Translations under genes and position numbers: made by a program
Assembly (NCBI RefSeq): GCF_013408925.1
Contig: NZ_JACCAB010000001.1
Coordinates: forward strand, 744,001-808,000
DNA from: Pedococcus badiiscoriae
GTDB taxonomy: Bacteria > Actinomycetota > Actinomycetes > Actinomycetales > Dermatophilaceae
DNA: 64,000 bases
Direction: 5' to 3'
The notes under the pieces: model-generated
Told to the model about the DNA's origin: nothing
The model's database searches: none
Seen by the model: the letters and a program-made list of their open reading frames with translations, nothing else
Part shown: in pieces, positions 56,021 through 64,000 of the stretch
Position numbering within the stretch: the stretch's first letter is position 1
How the letters are laid out: every line of letters starts with the position of its first letter

Positions 56021-57049
56021 TCAGAGCCAGTTCTTGCGACGGAAGAACACGTAGAGGACGATCGCCATGACGAGCATGACGGTGGTCGAGGCATAGAAGC
56101 CCGCTTCGGTGCCGAAACCCGGGTAGGGCACGTTCTGCCCCATGAAACCGGTCACCGCCGTGGGCACGGCGATGATGGCGACCCAGGCCGAGATCTTGCG
56201 CATGTCGTCGTTCTGCCGGACGGAGATCTGGGCGAGGTCGTCCGACGCGATCGTCAGGTGGGTGCTGACCCGGGTCTGGAAGAACTCGATGACCCCGTGG
56301 AGCGACTCGCGCTGCCCGTCGGCCATGCTCGACACCATCTCGAAGCGGTCCGCCAGATCGGCGACGAGTGGCGCGTGGTCGGGGGGCAGGAACCGGGCGA
56401 GGCTGGCCATCCGGTCGTACGTCGCGCTGCTGTGCACGGCGATCGTGCGGATGGCGAGCAGCTCGTACCAGACCTGGAAGAGGTCGGTCAGGAACACCTC
56501 CGAGTCCTTCATGACCTCGCCGGACATCACCCGCTGCTCGAGGTGGCCGGACTGCTCGGCCAGACCGGCGATCATGTCGATCTCGCGGCGCGTCATCGCG
56601 AAGATGATCGCCGAGGACAGCTCGAAGGCCGACTTCGGGCGGAACTTGCCCTCGGAGATCCGCTCCATCACGGCGTTGGTGTCGAGGAAGGCGACAGCCG
56701 GGTCCGCCTTGGGGTTCAGCGGTCCGTGGATCGTCACGAGATAGTTCGTGCCCATGAACTGGTCGAGCTCGATGTAGTGCACGTGACCGTGGGAGCCGAG
56801 CAGGGGTGCGTGCAGCACCGTGAACACGTGGTCGTCATACGCCTGGATCTTGGAGACGTGGTTGCGGTTCACACAGTCGTGCAGCGCGATCTCGCTGAAC
56901 CCGAAGACGCGCCCCAGCACGTCCGCCTCGTAGAGACGGCACTGCGGGATGTCCACCCAGACCACACCCTCGCCCGCCACGAGCAGGTCAGGCAGCTCCT
57001 CCTCGGGGCGACGGGTCAGACCGGACTCGTCGATCAGGTACACGTCCAT
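56021..57049 (-). CDS. CorA-family Mg2+/Co2+ transporter, GQN variant
   Basis: A 342-residue protein. A large N-terminal cytoplasmic domain precedes the two C-terminal membrane helices: ISAWVAIIAVPTAVTGFMGQ and TVMLVMAIVLYVFFRRKNW. The canonical selectivity motif GMN is replaced by Gly304-Gln305-Asn306. The last residues are basic (RRKNWL) as usual. ATG at 57049 has GAAGG upstream and removes 22 extra residues of a longer open frame. Substrate may be Mg2+ or another divalent ion given the altered motif. Confidence 0.87.
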   Translation of the reverse strand: MDVYLIDESGLTRRPEEELPDLLVAGEGVVWVDIPQCRLYEADVLGRVFGFSEIALHDCVNRNHVSKIQAYDDHVFTVLHAPLLGSHGHVHYIELDQFMGTNYLVTIHGPLNPKADPAVAFLDTNAVMERISEGKFRPKSAFELSSAIIFAMTRREIDMIAGLAEQSGHLEQRVMSGEVMKDSEVFLTDLFQVWYELLAIRTIAVHSSATYDRMASLARFLPPDHAPLVADLADRFEMVSSMADGQRESLHGVIEFFQTRVSTHLTIASDDLAQISVRQNDDMRKISAWVAIIAVPTAVTGFMGQNVPYPGFGTEAGFYASTTVMLVMAIVLYVFFRRKNWL

Positions 57050-57157
57050 GGGCGCCTTCTTGCTGGGTCGGGAAGCTACTTCCGAGTCTAGGTCTGCCGG
57101 CGACGCCCGACCCATGACATCCGGACGACCCTCGACCCATGACCTCCAGGGCGATGC

Positions 57158-57547
57158 TCAGCCGTCGGAGTCGACGCGACCGACATTCTTCGCTGCCAGC
57201 GCCGTGACCCGACTGACCAGCTCACGGGTCCGGAACGGCTTCACCATGTAGTCGTCGGCACCCGCGGTGAATGCCTGGTCGATGTCCCTCTCCTGGGCTC
57301 GAGAGGTGAGCAGCAGGACGGGGATGTGCTGTGCCCGCGGGTCCGCACGCATGCCCCGGCACACGTCGACCCCGCTCAGCCCCGGCATCATCCAGTCCAG
57401 GATCACCAGATCGGGTTGCTGGGTCAGCGCGGCGACCAGCCCCGCGTCGCCGTTGTCCTCGACGAGAACCTCGTAGCCGGCTCGACCCAGCACGCTGGCG
57501 ACGATGTCCTGGATGTCCACGTCGTCTTCGACAACGAGAGCCTTCAT
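57158..57547 (-). CDS. Single-domain response regulator
   Basis: A 129-residue receiver. The acidic pair is in LVVEDDVDI, phospho-acceptor Asp51 in VILDWMMPG, the Thr/Ser in LLLTSRA and the Lys in DYMVKPF. It lacks an output domain; no kinase is adjacent, so it is an orphan or works with a distant kinase. AAAGGA precedes the ATG. It is upstream of corA on the same strand with 108 bp between. Confidence 0.88.
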   Translation of the reverse strand: MKALVVEDDVDIQDIVASVLGRAGYEVLVEDNGDAGLVAALTQQPDLVILDWMMPGLSGVDVCRGMRADPRAQHIPVLLLTSRAQERDIDQAFTAGADDYMVKPFRTRELVSRVTALAAKNVGRVDSDG

Positions 57548-57696
57548 CGGTGTTCCTTTCGCGCGGCTCGACCACTTGTCCCAGCCGATGTCAGAGTATG
57601 CCGGTGGCCGCCACCGCCGGATGGAGGAGGTACCACGACCCGTCGGCTCGGCGGGGCCGCTTGCCGATTCGAGCCTGCTCGGGCAAGGTCACGACC

Positions 57697-58170
57697 GTGG
57701 ACCGCAAGGAATTCGTGCGACTCAGGGCTGGCCTGACGACCAACCTGCCCCCGGCGTCCGGAGCCCTGGTCGACGCCGCCGCAGCCAGGCTCCGGCGACG
57801 GCTGGAGTCCAGCGTCATGTTCGCCCGGGTCGAGGTCGAGGTCACCGACGACCCCAACCGCCTCATCGTCGCCCTCGTCCGCTACCGGCCTGGCACGCGC
57901 GAGCGCCAGGTGGCCAGCTTCCTGGAGGCCGTGTGGATCTCCGAGCTGCGCCTACCAGGCCTGGACGTGTTCAACTTCCTTGCCGAGGACGGGCACGTCG
58001 AGCTCGAGTCCGTCACGGGGGATCAGGCGTCCGGCTACTTCCTCAGCCTGAACCTGATAGCCATCGAGGGCACGGCCGAGGACTTCGAGGGCAAGCCCGA
58101 GGACTTCGAGACCCAGACTCCGGCCGAGACCGACGCACCACCCACCAAGAGGCGGTGGCTGCGCCGGTAG
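57697..58170 (+). CDS. Conserved actinobacterial protein of unknown function
   Basis: A 157-residue soluble protein, GTG start. The core reads ALVDAAAARLRRRLESSVMF, ARVEVEVTDDPNRLIVALVR, then VASFLEAVWISELRLPGLDV and a beta segment GYFLSLNLIAIEGTAEDFEG. The C-terminus repeats GTAEDFEGKPEDFET and ends basic. No catalytic motif is recognised. AAGG lies about 9 nt upstream of the GTG. The longer open frame upstream overlaps the divergent response regulator and is a shadow. Confidence 0.55.
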   Translation: MDRKEFVRLRAGLTTNLPPASGALVDAAAARLRRRLESSVMFARVEVEVTDDPNRLIVALVRYRPGTRERQVASFLEAVWISELRLPGLDVFNFLAEDGHVELESVTGDQASGYFLSLNLIAIEGTAEDFEGKPEDFETQTPAETDAPPTKRRWLRR

Positions 58171-58207
58171 CAACGCGTCGCGCGGTCTGGGGCTCGCTCA
58201 GCCCGAT

Positions 58208-59293
<1,086 letters not shown>

Positions 59294-59305
59294 AAGGCCG
59301 GGAGT

Positions 59306-60220
59306 CTACCGGCGGTCGGACGGCGGGGCGGACGCGCGCGCCAGCTGCCGCGACAGCGCGACGAGCCTCCCCTCGCTGTCCCAGACCTCCGCGTCCTCCT
59401 CGAGGAAGCCGCCGGCCAGCGTGCGGTTGGTGAGGCTGACCCTCAGCCAGCCCGGGGCGGGCCGCGCACGCACGTGCGCGGTCAGCTCGAGGGTGGGGGT
59501 CCAGCCGGGCAGTCCGAGCTCGAAGGCGACCGGCGGCAGCGCGTCGACCGCCAGGAGCAGCAGGAGCGGGTCCGGCTGGCGCCCGTCGGCCATCCGCAGC
59601 CACCCGCGGATGACGCCGTTGCCCGACGGCTTGCCCATGGCCCAGCCGGTGGTGGCCGGGTCGAGGCGCATGTCCAGGCGCTGGAGCAGCGAGGCGTGCT
59701 TGAGGAAGTCCGGCGGCGCCTGGGCAGCCGACACGCACCGGTCGGGCGGTGGGAGGTCCGGCGGCTGCGCCGAGGTCGTGAGGTCGCCGTCGACGGACTC
59801 CAGGTCGCCGTAGGTCGCGAGGAACCGGACCCGCTCGACCTCGCCGCCCGCACCGTCGTCCTGCAGCAACGACGCCTGTCCCGTGGAGACGGCCCGCCCG
59901 CGACGCACCACTGACGTCCGCACGGTCGCCGGCCCCGGAACTCCCGGCGTCAGGTAGTACGCGCTGATCGCCAGCGGGTCGGGGTGGGGCGGACGGTCGC
60001 CATCTGCGCTGCCGAGCTCGGCGGACAGGGCACGTCCGGCGATGGCGAGCAGCACACCCCCGTTGACTCCGCCGCCGATCAGCCAGCCCGCACCGAGAGC
60101 GGCGTCATGGACTCCCGGCTCGCCGGCGCGCGCCGAAACCGCTGTCCCCGTGTCGAATTCACTGCCCGCGTGGGTTTCACTGCCCGTGTCGATCCCACTA
60201 CTCGCATCCATTTCACTCAC
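59306..60220 (-). CDS. Acyl-CoA thioesterase-like double hot-dog protein
   Basis: A 304-residue protein. After a variable leader (GIDTGSETHAGSEFDTG) come two hot-dog units: LIGGGVNGGVLLAIAGRALS with DPLAISAYYLTPGVPGPATV in the first, and WLRMADGRQPDPLLLLLAVD with LTNRTLAGGFLEEDAEVWDS in the second. This is the thioesterase superfamily 4HBT_3/TesB arrangement. The substrate is unknown. The start may be the GTG at 60220 or the ATG at 60211. It follows YchF on the same strand by 12 bp. Confidence 0.83.
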   Translation of the reverse strand: MSEMDASSGIDTGSETHAGSEFDTGTAVSARAGEPGVHDAALGAGWLIGGGVNGGVLLAIAGRALSAELGSADGDRPPHPDPLAISAYYLTPGVPGPATVRTSVVRRGRAVSTGQASLLQDDGAGGEVERVRFLATYGDLESVDGDLTTSAQPPDLPPPDRCVSAAQAPPDFLKHASLLQRLDMRLDPATTGWAMGKPSGNGVIRGWLRMADGRQPDPLLLLLAVDALPPVAFELGLPGWTPTLELTAHVRARPAPGWLRVSLTNRTLAGGFLEEDAEVWDSEGRLVALSRQLARASAPPSDRR

Positions 60221-60277
60221 GCGCCCAGTCTCACGCAGAGCGGGCGCCGCCGCGCGGCATACGTGGTCGACCTCACC

Positions 60278-61198
60278 TCACAGGGCAGGGAGCCCGTCCT
60301 CGAGGTATGCCGTGGGACCGGCGTGGACGGCCAGGAAGGCGAGCAGGCGCTGGTTGTAGGGGGCGACGCGCTCTTCCCACTCCTCCTCGTCCGCGAAGTG
60401 CAGCGAGCGGATCTCCCTGCGCTCCAGGGTCGTTCGTGCGATGAGGTCGTCGGGGGCGACCCCGAGGTCGAAGACGAACACCGTGGCGTCGGTCCAGCCG
60501 CGCCACGGCGGGAGCCAGTTGACGGCGAGCAGTCCCCTGACCTCCACGTCGATCCCGAGCTCCTCCCTGACCTCGCGCCGCACGCACTGGGCGGGAGACT
60601 CCGACGGGTCGACCACCCCGCCCGGCAGGTCCCACTCGGCCTTGTAGGTCAGCTCGCACAACAGGACCCGGCCGTGGGAGTCGCGCAGGACCCCCTGGGC
60701 GATCGCTCGCTTGGTCGGCAACGAGGAGTCGAGCAGGGCGATGAAGCCATCACGGCTGTCCGGCGCCGGGTCCGTGCGCAGCCGGGCCAGGACCATCGTC
60801 TCGCGGCGGTCGCCAGGGCCAGCCAGGGCGCCGCGCGCAACGCCTTCCTTGCGCAGCCCCGCACGCAACGCGGCACGGACGGCCGCCCGGTCGCTCTCGT
60901 CGACCCGGGCCTCGATGCGGTGCACGTCGAGGGTCTCGAAGGTCCATCCGACAGCGAGCCGAAGAGCGCGCTCGACGATCCCGACCTCGCGGTACTCCGC
61001 GACGACTGTCCAGATCAGGTCGGCATCGCCGGACTCGTCGTCGATCACCTCGACGCGGCCCACCTGCTCGCCTTCCCAGATGACGGCGAACGCGTGGTCA
61101 CCCGAGCCGTCGTCGTCCTCGATCACGCGCAGGCCCACGTCGCCGTCGGTCAGGAGAGCGCGCAGGCGCGGGTCGTCGTCAGCGGCGGTCTCGGGCAT
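60278..61198 (-). CDS. Fused GNAT acetyltransferase-Nudix hydrolase
   Basis: A 306-residue two-domain protein. Residues 1-150 resemble a GNAT domain lacking a strict acetyl-CoA loop (VVAEYREVGIVERALRLAVG, LDVHRIEARVDESDRAAVRA). Residues 165-300 are a Nudix domain with the box GGVVDPSESPAQCVRREVRE followed by ELGID. The two activities may act on one modified nucleotide or the first may be only a binding module. TAGCGT 6 nt before the ATG indicates a leaderless mRNA. Confidence 0.82.
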   Translation of the reverse strand: MPETAADDDPRLRALLTDGDVGLRVIEDDDGSGDHAFAVIWEGEQVGRVEVIDDESGDADLIWTVVAEYREVGIVERALRLAVGWTFETLDVHRIEARVDESDRAAVRAALRAGLRKEGVARGALAGPGDRRETMVLARLRTDPAPDSRDGFIALLDSSLPTKRAIAQGVLRDSHGRVLLCELTYKAEWDLPGGVVDPSESPAQCVRREVREELGIDVEVRGLLAVNWLPPWRGWTDATVFVFDLGVAPDDLIARTTLERREIRSLHFADEEEWEERVAPYNQRLLAFLAVHAGPTAYLEDGLPAL

Positions 61199-61204
61199 GA
61201 CCCG

Positions 61205-61210
61205 ACGCTA
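61205..61210 (-). promoter_or_regulatory. -10 hexamer TAGCGT of a probable leaderless GNAT-Nudix mRNA
   Basis: On the minus strand TAGCGT ends 6 nt before the ATG at 61198. Confidence 0.45.
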
Positions 61211-61315
61211 TCGCTGCGGCGGGCCGCGGCCGGCACCGTCGACGACCCGACGTCCAGGACCTCAGCGCGTCGTGTCGGCGGGGCGGCTGTCGGTGCCGGG
61301 TGGGATGGTCGGCAC

Positions 61316-62509
61316 ATGGAACTCGTGGGCATCCTCCTCCTCGGCCTGGTGGTCGGCGCCGCCGCGGGCTGGTGGGGCGCGCGCGGGTCCGGTGCCGCCG
61401 CGCTCGCGTCGGCGCGCACGGAGGCCGACCTCCTGCGCGAGCGCGTGGTCGACCTCGAGGCGGCTGTCTCCGACGACGCCCAGACGGCGGCGGCACTGCT
61501 CCCCCTGCGCGACGCCCTGGTCCGCGTCGAGCAGCAGGTCGGCACCCTGGAGCGTGACCGCACCAGCCAGTTCGCGGCGCTCGAGACCACGATCGCCGCC
61601 GTGCGTGAGTCGACCAGCGCCCTGGGCCGCCAGACCCAGTCGCTCGCCGGTTCCCTCAACTCCTCGACCGTCAGGGGCGCCTGGGGCGAGGTGCAGCTGC
61701 GCCGGGTCCTCGAGCATGCCGGTCTGCTGGCCCGGTGCGACTTCGACGAGCAGGTGTGCCGCGTGAGCAGGCACCAGCGGCAGGTGCGGCCCGACGTCGT
61801 GGTCCGGCTGCCCGGGGACAAGTACCTCGTCATCGACTCCAAGGCCCCGATGGCGGCCTTCCTCTCGGCCCAGGCGGAGGACCTGCCCGCCGGTGAGCGC
61901 GCCGCCCTCCTGCGAGCCCACGCTGCGTCGTTGAAGTCGCACGTGACGGCGCTGGCGGCCAAGGACTACTGGACCGCCTTCGAGAACTCGCCGGAGATGG
62001 TCGTCTGCTTCGTCCCCAGCGACGCCATGCTCGCCGCCGCCCTGTCCGCCGACCCGGCCCTGCACGAGGACGCCATGGCCCGACGAGTCGTGCTGGTCGG
62101 GCCAGGGTCGCTGCTGGCCCTGCTCCGCACGGTGGCCTTCACGTGGCAGCAGGACGCCCTCACGGCCCACGCGCGCGAGGTCATGACCCTGGGTCGCGAC
62201 CTCTATGACCGGCTGGGCACCCTGGGCAGCCACACGATGAAGATGGGGACGGCGCTGCAGCGGTCCGTCGAGGCGTACAACCAGATGGTGGGAGCGCTCG
62301 AGTCGCGTGTCCTGGTCTCAGCGCGCCGGATGCACGAGGCAGGCATCGTCGAGCAGTCGCTGCCCAGCCCCCCGCCGGTGGAGGCCGGCCCCCGCGTCCT
62401 GACGGCGATGGAGCTCATCGAGGCCGCCACCGCGGACGCCGAGCGCCCTCAGCTGGAGTTCGACGACCTCGACGCGCCGAGGTGGACTGGCAGGGAGTCG
62501 ACCGCGTAG
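61316..62509 (+). CDS. rmuC: DNA recombination protein RmuC
   Basis: A 397-residue protein. An N-terminal membrane helix (LVGILLLGLVVGAAAGWWGA) is followed by a coiled coil of about 90 residues and the RmuC nuclease-like domain: VRGAWGEVQLRRVLEHAGLL, RPDVVVRLPGDKYLVIDSKA, and EMVVCFVPSDAMLAAALSAD. RmuC limits inversion at short inverted repeats and affects recombination. The ATG at 61316 gives the expected start; the open frame upstream is composition only. Its last 61 bp overlap the P450 gene tail to tail. Confidence 0.92.
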   Translation: MELVGILLLGLVVGAAAGWWGARGSGAAALASARTEADLLRERVVDLEAAVSDDAQTAAALLPLRDALVRVEQQVGTLERDRTSQFAALETTIAAVRESTSALGRQTQSLAGSLNSSTVRGAWGEVQLRRVLEHAGLLARCDFDEQVCRVSRHQRQVRPDVVVRLPGDKYLVIDSKAPMAAFLSAQAEDLPAGERAALLRAHAASLKSHVTALAAKDYWTAFENSPEMVVCFVPSDAMLAAALSADPALHEDAMARRVVLVGPGSLLALLRTVAFTWQQDALTAHAREVMTLGRDLYDRLGTLGSHTMKMGTALQRSVEAYNQMVGALESRVLVSARRMHEAGIVEQSLPSPPPVEAGPRVLTAMELIEAATADAERPQLEFDDLDAPRWTGRESTA

Positions 62510-63732
62510 ACGATCGAGGTGTCCCGGAACGAGAGCGCCTCGGGCTCCACGGCCAGCGCGAGCTCGGGAAAACGACGAACCAGCCGGGGGAAGGCGATCC
62601 GCAGCTCGAGGCGTGCAAGCTCGGCGCCCACGCAGCGGTGGAACCCGTAGCCGAAGGCGACGTGCGGTGAGGGTGGCCGATGTGGGTCGAAGGTGCCCAG
62701 GTCCGGCCCGACGCGATGGTCACGGTCGGCTCGGCTGAGCGCGGCGATCACGACGTCACCCTTGCGGACCCGCTTGCCGAAGAGGTCGAGGTCCTCCTTC
62801 GCGAAGCGTGGGAAGGCGATCTGGACGACGCTGAGGTAGCGCAGCATCTCCTCGACCACGCCGTCGATCGCGCTGTCGTCGTCGCGGACCAGCTCGAGGT
62901 GCTTGCGGTCGCGCAGCAGCACCAGCGAGCCGAGGGCCAGCATGCTCGCGGTCGTCTCGTAGCCACCGGTGAAGACGCCGTCGGCCAGGCCGGCAACCTC
63001 CTCGTCGCTGACATCGTCACCCACCGCCGCGAGGATCCGGCCGAGCAGACCGTCGCCACGGTCGGCGCGCTGCTTGCGCGTGGCCTCGAGGAGGAACAGC
63101 TGGCTCTGCGAGATGGCGCCGAAGGCACCTGCCCCGCCCGCCGTGACGTCGAACCGGGCATGGCTGAGGGCCATGAACCGCGCCCGATCCTCGACCGGCA
63201 GACCGAGGAGCTCGCAGATGACGAGGAACGGGATCGGGAAGGCGAAGTGCTCGACGAGGTCCACGACCGGGCCGCGCGCCTCCAGCTGCTCGAGCTGCTC
63301 GTCGACGATCGCCTCGATCCGCGGCGCCAGCTGGTTGATCCGGCGCATCGTGAACTCGGGTGTCAACAGTGAGCGGAGCCGGGTGTGCTCGGGCGGGTCG
63401 GTGAACCCCAGGCCGCCGACACTCGCCCCGGCGGCCCCGACCAGGGGACGGATGTCGTTGCTGAACCGCCGCTGGTCGGCGAGGACCGCCCTGACCTCCT
63501 CCTGGCCCGAGACCAGCCAGATGTTCATCCCGAACATGTGGGCCAGACGGTGCACGGGTCCAGGCGTCGAGCGGCCGATCCGGTACACCGGATCCAACCC
63601 GGACCGTCGCAACGGTCGCAGCAGTCGGCGCGGCACCGCTTCCAGGCTCGTGAGATCGACGGGTGCGCCCCCAGTGGCCCGGGCCACGAGGCGCTGCGTC
63701 AGCCGCGTTCGCGCACTCGTCAAGCCGATCAT
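62449..63732 (-). CDS. Cytochrome P450
   Basis: A 427-residue haem monooxygenase. The I-helix oxygen site is GGYETTAS, the K-helix ExxR is EEMLRY, and the haem-binding motif FGYGFHRCVG has the axial Cys367. Two partner electron carriers would be needed; the ferredoxin at 36155 is a candidate only. The substrate is unknown. The ATG at 63732 has TACCGT 7 nt upstream. The 3' end runs 61 bp into the convergent rmuC gene, adding a Ser-rich tail (GASRSSNSS). Confidence 0.93.
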   Translation of the reverse strand: MIGLTSARTRLTQRLVARATGGAPVDLTSLEAVPRRLLRPLRRSGLDPVYRIGRSTPGPVHRLAHMFGMNIWLVSGQEEVRAVLADQRRFSNDIRPLVGAAGASVGGLGFTDPPEHTRLRSLLTPEFTMRRINQLAPRIEAIVDEQLEQLEARGPVVDLVEHFAFPIPFLVICELLGLPVEDRARFMALSHARFDVTAGGAGAFGAISQSQLFLLEATRKQRADRGDGLLGRILAAVGDDVSDEEVAGLADGVFTGGYETTASMLALGSLVLLRDRKHLELVRDDDSAIDGVVEEMLRYLSVVQIAFPRFAKEDLDLFGKRVRKGDVVIAALSRADRDHRVGPDLGTFDPHRPPSPHVAFGYGFHRCVGAELARLELRIAFPRLVRRFPELALAVEPEALSFRDTSIVYAVDSLPVHLGASRSSNSS

Positions 63733-63739
63733 GGGTCAG

Positions 63740-63745
63740 ACGGTA
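63740..63745 (-). promoter_or_regulatory. -10 hexamer TACCGT of a probable leaderless P450 mRNA
   Basis: On the minus strand TACCGT ends 7 nt before the ATG at 63732. Confidence 0.45.
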
Positions 63746-63839
63746 CCCGCGACGCCTCGGTCTGACGGTCACCGTCGTCCCGGGCGGCGCGCGTCGTGTC
63801 CGACCTCAGGGTGCCGTGCGCTCGGCGGGCGACGGCACG

Positions 63840-64000
63840 TCAGTGCAGCGAACCGGCCTCTTCGAAGGCGGCGTCGTGGCGCATCTTGTCGCTGAGGCCG
63901 CGGGCCTTGAGGTCGCGCCGGATCTCGTTGGGCAGCGAGAACAGCAGGCTCTCCTCGGCCGCCACGACCGGCGTCACATCGGCATACCCGCGCTCGGCCA
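63840..64000 (-). CDS. C-terminal end of an unidentified gene, cut by window edge
   Basis: The last 53 codons or so of a minus-strand gene that starts beyond base 64000 and ends with TGA at 63842-63840. Visible sequence includes [38 protein letters not shown] and the end [11 protein letters not shown] do not recognise the family. The reading is supported by codon-like composition and by the GCC/GTC-ending codons, and a CGGCATAC motif (63980-63987) lies within it. It is upstream of the P450 gene by 107 bp on the same strand. Confidence 0.5.
   Translation of the reverse strand, partial: AERGYADVTPVVAAEESLLFSLPNEIRRDLKARGLSDKMRHDAAFEEAGSLH

Overview
The window is a 64 kb piece of a very GC-rich (about 70 percent) chromosome. 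Its gene content (dapC/dapD/dapE, mshB for mycothiol, a SigE-type ECF sigma operon, DUF3117, a LOG-family protein, VanW proteins) and codon use point to an actinobacterium. The Intrasporangiaceae (Terrabacter/Phycicoccus/Janibacter type) are my best guess from protein style; that is inference. No rRNA, tRNA, CRISPR array, transposase, integrase or phage gene was seen, and almost all of it reads as core chromosome.

Layout. 1-4743 (minus): a tightly overlapped signalling operon of hybrid histidine kinase, lone receiver, receiver-adenylate cyclase and an ATP-grasp protein cut by the window edge. 4904-9686: stress protein, acyl-CoA dehydrogenase, RIO kinase, TAT/lipoprotein esterase, L,D-transpeptidase. 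9861-15553: two CitE-like lyases, then a plus-strand run of an unknown protein, MgtE-N/CBS protein, DUF1003 protein and Mrp ATPase. 15639-18986 (minus): sigE, anti-sigma factor, htrA, tatB, with a methyltransferase diverging from sigE. 19815-27985: aminopeptidase, DUF3117, enoyl-CoA hydratase, two PIG-V-like membrane glycosyltransferases, tag, small proteins and a LOG protein. 28053-41497: serine hydrolase, dapE/dapD, lysozyme-like protein, a palindrome-flanked DUF559 nuclease gene, gltA, dapC, ferredoxin, GNAT, VOC, VanW, flavin reductase, mshB. 41502-45725: LpqW-like lipoprotein, typA, Nudix. 45985-52085: a complete peptide ABC transporter operon. 52178-64000: PCD, VIT1-like transporter, TOPRIM protein, secreted HNH nuclease, CorA, response regulator, YchF, thioesterase, GNAT-Nudix fusion, RmuC, P450, and an unidentified partial gene.

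From memory of the family, much of the order (typA-lpqW-mshB-ferredoxin-dapC; dapD/dapE; LOG; tag; DUF3117; methyltransferase-sigE-rseA-htrA-tatB; mrp; MgtE-like) resembles the Mycobacterium tuberculosis Rv1165-Rv1232 backbone, which supports several assignments.

Genes work together as envelope and stress functions (SigE/RseA/HtrA/TatB, L,D-transpeptidase, VanW, LpqW, mannosyltransferases), lysine/meso-DAP synthesis (dapC, dapD, dapE), redox protection (mshB), peptide uptake and cAMP/phosphorelay signalling.

Three sequence-level signals stand out. (1) The 8-mer GTATGCCG occurs about 40 times on the two strands, against about 2 expected at this base composition; it resembles an uptake-signal or other genome-wide recognition motif. 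(2) A Vsr-like nuclease gene is bracketed by two nearly identical 58-bp palindromic elements. (3) Many genes have a TANNNT hexamer 5-7 nt before the start codon, implying widespread leaderless mRNAs; one divergent pair shares a single symmetrical ATACTAT.
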